Below are positions 1-6,619 of a DNA stretch of 10,439 nt, piece after piece. The notes under the pieces were generated by a model. The model made no database searches and had not been told where the DNA came from. It saw nothing but the letters and a program-made list of their open reading frames with translations. Every line of letters starts with the position of its first letter. Positions within the stretch are counted from its first letter, which is position 1. This DNA comes from Candidatus Saccharibacteria bacterium UBA2866 (GTDB taxonomy: Bacteria; Patescibacteriota; Saccharimonadia; Saccharimonadales; Saccharimonadaceae), in the NCBI GenBank assembly GCA_002350545.1, contig DEEY01000012.1, positions 3,464 through 13,902 of the forward strand, given 5' to 3'. The translations under genes and the position numbers were made by a program.

Positions 1-29
1 ACAAAAGAAAAGGATATCATAAAGATATC
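1..29 (-). terminator. Weak intrinsic terminator-like hairpin after the S41 protease gene
   Basis: Read on the minus strand, GATATC, a five-base loop TTTAT and a second GATATC form a 6-bp stem that begins within the stop codon. It is followed by CTTTTCTTTTGT, a U-rich tail interrupted by C. The stem is short and AT-rich, so termination would be weak. It is the only terminator-like structure at the end of the ftsEX-hydrolase-protease cluster, but the window ends here and a stronger one could lie beyond. Confidence 0.4.
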
Positions 30-1242
30 ACTTAATAACTTCCATAATAGCCTTCTCTAGTTGATTATCATTTTCATCCTTTGGATCATCCAAATACTTT
101 TCATCAAGAGAAACTTCTACATCAGGATTGATTCCTTTTTTATCAACTGTTTTTCCTTTAGAAGTAAGCCAGGTCTTCGTAGTAAGTTTATATTTACCAC
201 CACTAGGTAAAGTCTGAAGTTCCTGTACACTTCCCTTACCATAAGTCTTCTCACCCACCACTGTAGCCTTACCGTAATCCTGCAACGCTCCTGCTACAAT
301 TTCCGAAGACGAAGCCGTTGTCCCATTTACTAAAACAATTGTCTTCATATCTTTCAAAATTGCCTTACCAGAACTTGTCTTTTCCTCCGTATCACCATAG
401 TGCAAAGATTTTTGTTTCAAAATCACATCACCATCAATCCAAAGCCCCAGCAAATCCTTCGCCGCCGCTACGTAACCTCCTCCGTTACCACGCAAATCCA
501 AAATTACCTTATTAATACCCTTTTCTTTAAACTTATCGGCAAATCCTTGCACCATCGTTCCGGTATCATTATCAAAGCGCGTCACCGTCACAATCGCCGT
601 TTTCCCGTCATAATCTACATACGCCGAAACATTATTAATTTCTTCTCGCTTTAGCTTAAAAGTCTTCTCCTCGCCATCGCGCACAACCGTTACCTCAACT
701 TCTGTACCAGCCTCACCTCGCACTTTCTTCGCAATTTCTTCACTTTCTAAGTTATAAACCTCCTCGCCATTCACTTTGTATAAAATATCACCTGCCAAAA
801 TCCCCGCCTCCCGCGCTGGATTATCCGGCAAAGTTCTCAGCACCCTCACATATCCATCACGCAAACCCATTTCTACACCAATTCCCGCCCCCACATTACC
901 ATGTAAATCATCCGTGAATTCCGCCGCTTCTTCCGCATCCATATAAACCGTATACTTATCACCTAAAGCCTCAGTTAGACCTTTTTTCGCACCATCAATC
1001 ACAGCATCTTTTGAAATTTCACCATCATACGAAGAAGCTAGCTTACTATACACTTCATCGAGCGGCGACCAATCTACATCAGAACTATAATTAGAGGAAA
1101 ATCCGAGGTAAGGCATAAATCCACCAAACCAGTTTTTCCAGTTTGCTCCAACAACTACCCCGACTACTGCTAGTACTGCACCAATAATAATCGCATTACC
1201 AAGACTAACTTTTCGTTCTTTCCACTCTTTGTTTTCTTCCAT
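28..1242 (-). CDS. S41 family C-terminal processing peptidase (CtpA/CtpB/Prc type)
   Basis: This is a 404-residue, membrane-anchored serine protease that cleaves near the C termini of envelope proteins. Residues 14-33 form one hydrophobic segment after a short charged N terminus, so the rest should lie outside the membrane. A PDZ domain spans roughly 113-200 (GAGIGVEM, then NPAREAGILAGDILYKVNG), followed by the S41 core. Aligned by eye to E. coli Prc (Ser430/Lys455), the catalytic Ser is S311 in TTASSSEIVAGAL and the Lys is K336 in TYGKGSVQ, with the same 25-residue separation. The length is normal for CtpA/CtpB. The ATG lies six bases after an extended -10 box. S41 proteases are known neighbours of ftsEX and its hydrolase in other bacteria, for example ctpB in Bacillus, so processing of division or wall factors is plausible. 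The substrate is unknown. Confidence 0.93.
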   Translation of the reverse strand: MEENKEWKERKVSLGNAIIIGAVLAVVGVVVGANWKNWFGGFMPYLGFSSNYSSDVDWSPLDEVYSKLASSYDGEISKDAVIDGAKKGLTEALGDKYTVYMDAEEAAEFTDDLHGNVGAGIGVEMGLRDGYVRVLRTLPDNPAREAGILAGDILYKVNGEEVYNLESEEIAKKVRGEAGTEVEVTVVRDGEEKTFKLKREEINNVSAYVDYDGKTAIVTVTRFDNDTGTMVQGFADKFKEKGINKVILDLRGNGGGYVAAAKDLLGLWIDGDVILKQKSLHYGDTEEKTSSGKAILKDMKTIVLVNGTTASSSEIVAGALQDYGKATVVGEKTYGKGSVQELQTLPSGGKYKLTTKTWLTSKGKTVDKKGINPDVEVSLDEKYLDDPKDENDNQLEKAIMEVIK

Positions 1243-1248
1243 CTTACT

Positions 1249-1257
1249 ATTGTATCA
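1249..1257 (-). promoter_or_regulatory. Extended -10 promoter of the S41 protease gene, predicted leaderless
   Basis: On the minus strand TGATACAAT reads as an extended -10 element (TGn plus TACAAT) and ends six bases (AGTAAG) before the ATG at 1242. No good -35 box is seen at 16-18 bp; the best is TACACT at 18 bp. Initiation about seven bases after the -10 would fall on the A of ATG. No Shine-Dalgarno sequence is visible. It lies in the 22-bp gap after the CHAP gene. Confidence 0.5.
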
Positions 1258-1264
1258 CCAATTC

Positions 1265-2407
1265 CTAGTTAAAGTGTAAAAATCTTACACCAGCCGACCC
1301 TACACCAGTTCTCGAACAATAATCACCAATATAACAACCAATCGACGGCCAGTTAACATTGTATTCCGAAATATTAATCGAGCCATCCGCATTTACACTT
1401 TCTACCCAAGCCACGTGACCATAAGGACCACTCTTCCAAATTGCAATCGTGTTAGGCGCCGGACTAGAATCTACATAGGAATAAATACCACTACCTGGAA
1501 CATAATGCCCAGCTCCGTTTTCATAAGAATAGGCGTTTCCACCCCAAGTGTTTGTAATACCCCATTTTTCTTTGGCTTTCCAGCTAGCATAGCTAGTACA
1601 CTGACAAACCGCGCCGCCATAAGCACTATATTGCACGTTGTCTTGCGGACAATTTCCGGCATACGGATAAGTATTGCTAGTACCAGCCCATCTATTACCA
1701 TTGCCAGAAGTATTGGATGGTGGTGTCCATGCCAAAGCCTGTACTTGTTTTTCCCAATAAGCTGCTACTGCCGAAGCGTCGTCTGCATTCTTTTCGTATT
1801 TTTCTTTCAAATCTTTCTGATCAGCTTTCTTAGAAGCTAAAAGCGACCGGCTCGCTTCATTCTCTTTCAGTTTTGCTTCAACGTCAGCTTTTTCCTGATC
1901 TAATTTTTCCTTTGCTGCTTTAACTTTATCACTTGCCGACGCAATTTCTTGTTTTACTACTTCATCACGCGCCGCCTTCTCTGCTAAATCCGAAATCGAA
2001 GTTGCACCAGCTAAAATCCGAATAGGCTCTGCATCTGATTCAAAGTGCATATTTACTAGTAACTCCGCCAAAGCTTCCTGCTCATCTTCTAACTTAGCTT
2101 CCGTTTTTTCAATTTCTTTATTTAGTTTTGCAACTTTTGCTTCGTTTTCGGCAATTGTATTATTTAATTCATCAATTTCACCATTTAGTTGCTCAATAAT
2201 TGCGCCCACCGAATCAGCTTTTTTTGTGTAGCTATTTGCAGCACTCTGGTTATCCTGCATATTTTTCTTGGCTTCTTCACATTTCGTATCCCCCGGTTTA
2301 CATAAATACGCTTCCACGTTCGAATTAACAACCGCACCAAAAATACCAACTAAAGCTAAGGTCACAATTATATATATTTTTACTTTTTTGTTTCTAAGTA
2401 TTACCAT
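1265..2407 (-). CDS. Secreted coiled-coil CHAP-domain peptidoglycan hydrolase (PcsB-like)
   Basis: This 380-residue protein probably cuts peptidoglycan during division under FtsEX control, like PcsB of streptococci. Residues 1-10 are basic, 11-30 are hydrophobic, and a signal-peptidase-like site follows near NVEA (31-34). Residues about 45-210 are rich in Glu, Lys and Ala with heptad-like spacing and contain an interruption near 120-145; this long coiled-coil hairpin is typical of FtsX-binding hydrolases (PcsB, CwlO, EnvC). A Gly/Ser/Asn linker (228-245) leads to a CHAP domain (about 246-380). The likely catalytic residues are C270 in CQCTSYASW, H331 in GHVAWVE and E348 in NISEYN. Extra cysteines (C253, C268, C358, C364) could form disulfides. 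It follows ftsX by 21 bp and has its own promoter. Amidase versus endopeptidase activity cannot be told from the sequence. Confidence 0.9.
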   Translation of the reverse strand: MVILRNKKVKIYIIVTLALVGIFGAVVNSNVEAYLCKPGDTKCEEAKKNMQDNQSAANSYTKKADSVGAIIEQLNGEIDELNNTIAENEAKVAKLNKEIEKTEAKLEDEQEALAELLVNMHFESDAEPIRILAGATSISDLAEKAARDEVVKQEIASASDKVKAAKEKLDQEKADVEAKLKENEASRSLLASKKADQKDLKEKYEKNADDASAVAAYWEKQVQALAWTPPSNTSGNGNRWAGTSNTYPYAGNCPQDNVQYSAYGGAVCQCTSYASWKAKEKWGITNTWGGNAYSYENGAGHYVPGSGIYSYVDSSPAPNTIAIWKSGPYGHVAWVESVNADGSINISEYNVNWPSIGCYIGDYCSRTGVGSAGVRFLHFN

Positions 2408-2413
2408 AAACTC

Positions 2414-2443
2414 ATTATAACATAAATACTAAGCTTTATGCAA
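2414..2443 (-). promoter_or_regulatory. Promoter of the CHAP hydrolase gene, predicted leaderless
   Basis: On the minus strand TTGCAT, an 18-bp spacer and TATAAT form a good sigma-70-type promoter. The sequence TGTTATAAT also supplies the TGn extended -10 motif. The -10 box ends six bases (GAGTTT) before the ATG, so the predicted start of transcription is the A of ATG. The -35 box lies inside the last codons of ftsX. There is no Shine-Dalgarno sequence between the -10 box and ATG. Confidence 0.62.
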
Positions 2444-3454
2444 GTATTTCGAAACTGCCAATCTTGCCGAAATTCGCCCAATCACAATCCCAATCACAAC
2501 AAACGCCAAGAATACCAAAAGCAGCTTATTAGATTCAAGCACATTATTTATTACACTTACATCAATTCCGTACGAAGCAAGTTTCGGTGACAAAATTCTA
2601 AAGCCAACATAGGATATCGTTCCAGCCACCAACCCCGCAATCACGCCACATATTTCCGCCTCCACCAAGAACGGCCCACGAATAAAGCTCTTATCAGCAC
2701 CCACTAGCTTCATCATGTAAATTTCTTCTCGCCGTGAGAAAATCGCCATCCGAATCGTCGAAAAGATAATCAGAATCGAAATCACCAAGAATACCGCCGC
2801 AAGAATTACGCCACCAGTCCGTGCAATCCTCGCCCACGAGTTAATTGTGGCAATTTCTGCCCGGTTTACATCATAGGTTGGCGCTTTCTCCTTATCGGTA
2901 TAACTCCTAAATAATTCATCGTTGTCTACCATATCACGAATACTATCCAAATTATCTACATCGTATACCTTAATCCGCATTGTTGCCTGCATTTTTGCCA
3001 CCATCATCTTCGTCATTTCATCATCCAAAATATTAATAATATCGTCACTTTCACTATTCTCTTCCAAAAACTTCGCATACTCTTCTTCTGAAGTCGAAGT
3101 CTCCACCGACTTTACATTACTATCCGCTTCCATCTCCGCCGCCAATTCATCCAAAGTCTCTTGTGAGGTATTAGGCTTAAAGTAAATCGTGATATCAATC
3201 TTGTCCTTCATTAAATCTGCCGTCGAAGTCAAAATCACACTAGCCACCACAGTCACAAACAAAATAATCAAAGTAATTGCCATCACCACTGTTGCCGCAG
3301 TCGAAAGCCAAATATTCCGTCCGAAACCTTTTGTACCATATTTTACAATCCGTGCTTTTTCACGCACCTTATGATGCCCCCGCGTTTTTTGCATGGTTTT
3401 CAGACTTTTTTTAGAAACATTTTTTAGTTTCTTTTCTTTTTCCGCCTTAGTCAT
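2429..3454 (-). CDS. ftsX: Cell division protein FtsX, transmembrane subunit of FtsEX
   Basis: FtsX (341 residues) couples ATP hydrolysis by FtsE in the cytoplasm to activation of peptidoglycan hydrolases outside the membrane. TM1 is at about 50-76. An extracellular domain (about 78-205, rich in Asp and Glu) follows, then TM2 about 213-233, TM3 about 262-285 and TM4 about 310-328. The cytoplasmic loop RREEIYMMKLVGADKSFIRG (241-260) matches the family signature next to TM2, where FtsE docks. The N terminus is longer than usual: about 45 very basic residues, rich in Lys and Arg, precede TM1. It follows ftsE by four bases and precedes the CHAP hydrolase, its expected partner. Start choice: AAGGAG lies 14 bases upstream, further away than normal, and a TAATAT box ends six bases upstream, so the mode of initiation is unclear. 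The gene identity is secure. Confidence 0.95.
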   Translation of the reverse strand: MTKAEKEKKLKNVSKKSLKTMQKTRGHHKVREKARIVKYGTKGFGRNIWLSTAATVVMAITLIILFVTVVASVILTSTADLMKDKIDITIYFKPNTSQETLDELAAEMEADSNVKSVETSTSEEEYAKFLEENSESDDIINILDDEMTKMMVAKMQATMRIKVYDVDNLDSIRDMVDNDELFRSYTDKEKAPTYDVNRAEIATINSWARIARTGGVILAAVFLVISILIIFSTIRMAIFSRREEIYMMKLVGADKSFIRGPFLVEAEICGVIAGLVAGTISYVGFRILSPKLASYGIDVSVINNVLESNKLLLVFLAFVVIGIVIGRISARLAVSKYLHKA

Positions 3455-3458
3455 TTTA

Positions 3459-4217
3459 TTATATTACTCTCCTTCTAGGTTTTAAGGCATGACCTGGCGT
3501 CTGCACTCGTCGTGCCGGTTCAGGTTTGCTATCCAACTTATAAATACCGCCTTCTTTTTGATCGCTGATAATTTTACCATTTTTCATCGTAATCACACGT
3601 TTTTGCAAATTATTCACAATATTCTCATTGTGTGTAGTCACAAGAATCGTTGTTCCAAAGTCATTAATTTTCTTTAAAAGATCGATAATTTCTTTCGTGG
3701 TCAATTTATCCAAATTCGCCGTCGGCTCATCCGCAATCAAAATCTTTGGCTGCCTTGCCACAGAACGCGCAATCGACACCCGCTGTTGTTGGCCACCCGA
3801 TAATTGATGTGGAAACTTTTTTGCCTGATCCTGCAAATCTACCAGCTCCAATACCTTTGGTACAGTTTTACGAATCTCCTTATTGCTCATTCCAGCAATT
3901 TCTAAAGCAAACGCTACATTTTCATATACCGTCCTGCGTGGCAATAATTTAAAATCCTGAAATACTACGCCTAGCCGCCTACGATATCCTGGAATATGAC
4001 GTTTTTTTACATAGTCAAGGTCAATCCCACCAATAATAATCTTACCAGAGTCTGGGCTTTCTTCCTTCGTTATCATTTTCATTAAGGTAGATTTACCTGC
4101 CCCTGATTTACCTACAAGAAAAGCAAATTCATTTGGTTCAATATGTAAAGAAACCGAATCAAGCGCCGGCTCAGTATCACCCGGATATTTTTTCGTAACC
4201 GAATCTAAAAGTATCAT
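3459..4217 (-). CDS. ftsE: Cell division ATP-binding protein FtsE
   Basis: FtsE is the cytoplasmic ATPase of FtsEX, which gates cell-wall hydrolases at the division site. All ABC-ATPase elements are present: Walker A GKSGAGKST (36-44), Q-loop Q87 in VVFQDFKLL, signature LSGGQQQR (139-146), Walker B ILIADE (159-164) with catalytic E164, and the switch histidine H196 in TTHNENI. At 252 residues it is longer than the usual 220-230. The excess is a basic, Pro- and Arg-rich C-terminal tail (about 230-252, ending RRRVI) of unknown role. The final codons also contain the AAGGAG that may serve ftsX. The gene has its own promoter in the 37-bp gap after pheT, so it probably starts a separate transcript carrying ftsX and perhaps the genes downstream. 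Confidence 0.96.
   Translation of the reverse strand: MILLDSVTKKYPGDTEPALDSVSLHIEPNEFAFLVGKSGAGKSTLMKMITKEESPDSGKIIIGGIDLDYVKKRHIPGYRRRLGVVFQDFKLLPRRTVYENVAFALEIAGMSNKEIRKTVPKVLELVDLQDQAKKFPHQLSGGQQQRVSIARSVARQPKILIADEPTANLDKLTTKEIIDLLKKINDFGTTILVTTHNENIVNNLQKRVITMKNGKIISDQKEGGIYKLDSKPEPARRVQTPGHALKPRRRVI
3467..3476 (-). promoter_or_regulatory. Shine-Dalgarno-like sequence for ftsX at an unusually long distance
   Basis: On the minus strand AGAAGGAGAG is a strong anti-16S match, but its AAGGAG core lies 14 bases from the ftsX ATG, beyond the usual 5-10. It is encoded by the Arg codons at the end of ftsE. Between it and ATG lies TAATAT, ending six bases before ATG as in the leaderless promoters of this window but without the TGn extension or a good -35 box. 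Confidence 0.45.
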
Positions 4218-4223
4218 ACCCCC

Positions 4224-4252
4224 ATATTAACATAAGTATTAAAAGAATTCAA
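4224..4252 (-). promoter_or_regulatory. Promoter of ftsE, predicted leaderless
   Basis: On the minus strand TTGAAT, a 17-bp spacer and TAATAT form a sigma-70-type promoter. TGTTAATAT adds an extended -10 motif. The -10 box ends six bases (GGGGGT) before ATG, so transcription is predicted to begin at the A of ATG. The G-run directly against ATG is too close to act as a Shine-Dalgarno sequence. The promoter lies wholly in the pheT-ftsE gap. Confidence 0.62.
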
Positions 4253-4254
4253 AT

Positions 4255-6618
4255 TTATTTTTCAATATGAAATGTGATATTTTTAGTCGTTTGACCTTCA
4301 GCCTGATAAATCGTGCCCGGCTTGATATCTGCTCCTGGGTACTTTTCTTGCACCTCTTTCAAAACTTCTCCATAAGTCTTGTTAGTTGTCACTGTCAAAT
4401 CTTCAGTTTTACATTTTTTGACACTAATCTGTTTTTTATGCGACATTTGTTTCAAAAGTGTATCCATGTCAATTTCTAGGCCAGCTAAGTATGGCGCCAA
4501 CTTAAATTCATTTCGCACTGAGTTCTTAAACTCACCTACTACACCAAGATATTCACCATTCACTAATATCTCCGCCGAACGTTTCTTTTCAAACGGCTTA
4601 GCTTCTGGTAAATTATCCGATCTTAAAGGAACAAATTCTGCCGAAATGTTTAGGCTCCCAAATAATTTTGCCGCGTATTTCTTTGCTTTATAGTACGCCG
4701 TTTCATTGTTCTTTCGTTCTGCCACCACAAAACCCAAGGAAGATTTTTGTACCGGTACCTTTTCATCAGTCATACCAAGTTCTTTACGATACACCATATT
4801 CATTTCATAAATCAAGAATGTATCAACTGGTAGTTTTTCATTCATATAGGCTTTATCTAATAAACTCGGCACCAAAGATTGCCTCACAAATTGCAATTCC
4901 GGCGAAATCGAATTAATAATTTTATATGAATTCTTCGTATCTAATCCGGCCTTTTCTAGCAACTGCCCGCTCACAAAACTATACGTCAAAAGTTCATTCG
5001 CTCCATATTTATCCATCAAGCCACGAATATTTTTCTTTAATTCAAACATTTCATTCTTTTCTGCAGTGAAATGTGCAGGTAAAACTGGCTCAATATTATC
5101 GTATCCCAAAAGTCGCCCCACTTCTTCAATAATATCTTCCTTGATATGGATATCAGTCCGCCATTCCGGTGCAGTAACAATCAATTCATCACCCTTAGCA
5201 TCTATTTCAAAATTCACATTTTTAAGCGTGTTCACCATTAAATCTTTACTATAATTTGTGCCAAGTAGTCCATTTATTTCATCAACTGTAACTTTGACAA
5301 CGCTTTGTTTTTCTGGATTCGGATACTCATCCGCTACACCAGCCACCTTAAATCCATCAGATAGCATCCCAGCACAAGCTTCTGCCACCGCCAAGGTCTG
5401 ATAAGGTGGTTGCCCTTTCGTATAACGTGTAATAGCTTCCGTAAACACCCCGTGCGCCATTTGCGTTTTGCGCAAATTATACAAAGAGAACGTCGCTACC
5501 TCAAGCAGTATATTTTTTGTATTTTCATCGATCATCGTGGATTTACCACCTTTTGCACCAGCTAACCCAACCGGCACGTCGTTTGAGGTAATAATAATAT
5601 CATTTTCGTTCAATACCAAATCAGTGTCGTCTAACAAAGTTAGCTTTTCATTCTTCTTTGCTAATCTTACGCCAATAATCGGCTTATCCGTCTTACCAAC
5701 TGCGATAAATTTATCATAATCATATGCATGTAGAGGCTGCCCGGTAAGAAGCATCAAGTAGTTAGTAGCATCAACGATTGGGCTAATCGGCTTCATTCCA
5801 GATTTTGCAAGCACCGTATCAATCCAAGTTAAATATTTCTTCTTGATTTCACCATGCTTCTCCATCACTACTGCAGTCAATCTCGGGCAGATTGTATTAT
5901 CAGAGATATTGATGGTTGGCAACAATTTGGAATGCGCTTTTCGAGGGCTTTCGGAGGTTACGACCGAGAATGAGGGCGCGAGCCCCGTGACGACGGGAGC
6001 GAGCGACCCGTCCCGAGAAAAGCCGCATTCAAATTGTTGCCCTAATATTCCGGCAACCTCTCTCGCAAACCCAATTATCCCAAAACAGTCCGGTCGGTGT
6101 GTTAAAGATTTATTTTCAATTTCAAGAATTTTATCCTGAAGTTCAAACACATCCGCCAACAAATCCCCCGCTTTTGCCATTTCCGGATCAATTTCAACAA
6201 TTCCCTCATGGTCTTCGCCTAAATCCAACTCATCCGCCGCAGCCAGCATTCCATGTGAATCAAATTTGCCCAACATTTTCCTTGTGCCAATCACAAATGG
6301 GGCGTCCTCGTGTACAGAAACTGGTACCACAGCGCCCGGCGCAATCCAAGCCGCCAACATACCCTCATGTACATTTGGCGCACCACACATCACCTGTACC
6401 AACTCGTCGCCACCACAATCAATCATACAACGTGTCAAATGTGTGTCCGGTATTTTTTCCGCTTCTACTACTTTTACAACGTAAATCTTGTCGTATTTAT
6501 GCGTTTCATCAATCACTCCTTCTACTTCCACCAACCGCGCACCGATTAGCCGCACTAATTCATCGTCCGATATTTTAATATCAACAAACTTTTTTAGCCA
6601 ATTCAATGAAATTTTCAT
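4255..6618 (-). CDS. pheT: Phenylalanyl-tRNA synthetase beta subunit, interrupted in frame by a palindromic element
   Basis: PheT (787 residues) pairs with PheS in the (alpha-beta)2 enzyme that charges tRNA-Phe; it binds tRNA and edits mischarged Tyr. Domains in order: N-terminal strand region MKISLNWLKKFVD, tRNA-binding OB fold (about 41-151), B3/B4 editing domain (about 240-400, with CPRLTAVV, VDATNYLMLLTGQPLHAYD, VGLAGAKGG), B5 (about 440-508, with PEWRTDIHIKEDIIEEVGRL), a catalytic-like core (about 520-720) and a C-terminal FDX-ACB-like part (about 728-787). That last part looks about 30 residues shorter than the usual domain. Residues 193-234, between the OB fold and B3/B4, are encoded by the palindrome at 5918-6041 and resemble nothing in the family. 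The frame is open throughout, so the product is probably full length. The ATG is one base after the pheS stop, with GAGGGAG seven bases upstream, so it is translated from the pheST mRNA. Confidence 0.95.
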   Translation of the reverse strand: MKISLNWLKKFVDIKISDDELVRLIGARLVEVEGVIDETHKYDKIYVVKVVEAEKIPDTHLTRCMIDCGGDELVQVMCGAPNVHEGMLAAWIAPGAVVPVSVHEDAPFVIGTRKMLGKFDSHGMLAAADELDLGEDHEGIVEIDPEMAKAGDLLADVFELQDKILEIENKSLTHRPDCFGIIGFAREVAGILGQQFECGFSRDGSLAPVVTGLAPSFSVVTSESPRKAHSKLLPTINISDNTICPRLTAVVMEKHGEIKKKYLTWIDTVLAKSGMKPISPIVDATNYLMLLTGQPLHAYDYDKFIAVGKTDKPIIGVRLAKKNEKLTLLDDTDLVLNENDIIITSNDVPVGLAGAKGGKSTMIDENTKNILLEVATFSLYNLRKTQMAHGVFTEAITRYTKGQPPYQTLAVAEACAGMLSDGFKVAGVADEYPNPEKQSVVKVTVDEINGLLGTNYSKDLMVNTLKNVNFEIDAKGDELIVTAPEWRTDIHIKEDIIEEVGRLLGYDNIEPVLPAHFTAEKNEMFELKKNIRGLMDKYGANELLTYSFVSGQLLEKAGLDTKNSYKIINSISPELQFVRQSLVPSLLDKAYMNEKLPVDTFLIYEMNMVYRKELGMTDEKVPVQKSSLGFVVAERKNNETAYYKAKKYAAKLFGSLNISAEFVPLRSDNLPEAKPFEKKRSAEILVNGEYLGVVGEFKNSVRNEFKLAPYLAGLEIDMDTLLKQMSHKKQISVKKCKTEDLTVTTNKTYGEVLKEVQEKYPGADIKPGTIYQAEGQTTKNITFHIEK
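5918..6041. repeat. 124-bp palindromic element inside pheT, with outer stem and three inner hairpins
   Basis: The arms 5918-5942 and 6017-6041 are inverted repeats. GGCAACAATTT pairs with 6031-6041 (11 bp), GAATGCG with 6024-6030 (7 bp) and CTTTTC with 6017-6022 (6 bp), giving 24 pairs with single-base bulges at 5929 and 6023. Inside are three hairpins: TCGG/CCGA (5951-5967, 9-base loop), GGGC-GCGA-GCCC (5974-5985, a GNRA tetraloop on the plus strand) and GACGGG/CCCGTC (5992-6012, 9-base loop). The fold is cloverleaf-like. Positions 5941-6020 are 53/80 G+C (66%), against 23/60 (38%) at 6061-6120. No clear target-site duplication and no second copy were seen in the window. It resembles in style the Rickettsia palindromic elements that sit in frame in genes. 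The class here is unknown, and mobility is inference. Confidence 0.85.
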
Positions 6619-6619
6619 A

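Noticed and set aside
28..30. Recoded UGA (Gly) as in Gracilibacteria, extending the S41 protease
   Set aside because: The protease already has a family-typical end and length, and a hairpin with a U-rich tail follows the TGA.
1415..1840. Plus-strand 141-codon open frame opposite the CHAP gene
   Set aside because: The CHAP and coiled-coil protein on the other strand is unambiguous; this frame has a Thr/Ile/Ser-rich, non-protein-like composition.
6052..6057. GGCAAC just outside the palindrome, repeating the arm sequence as a possible target duplication
   Set aside because: Only six bases, offset ten bases from the element end and in direct not flanking arrangement; likely chance.
6099..6578. 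Plus-strand 159-codon open frame opposite pheT
   Set aside because: It is a Pro- and His-rich shadow of the clear pheT frame, with no family resemblance and no start signal.
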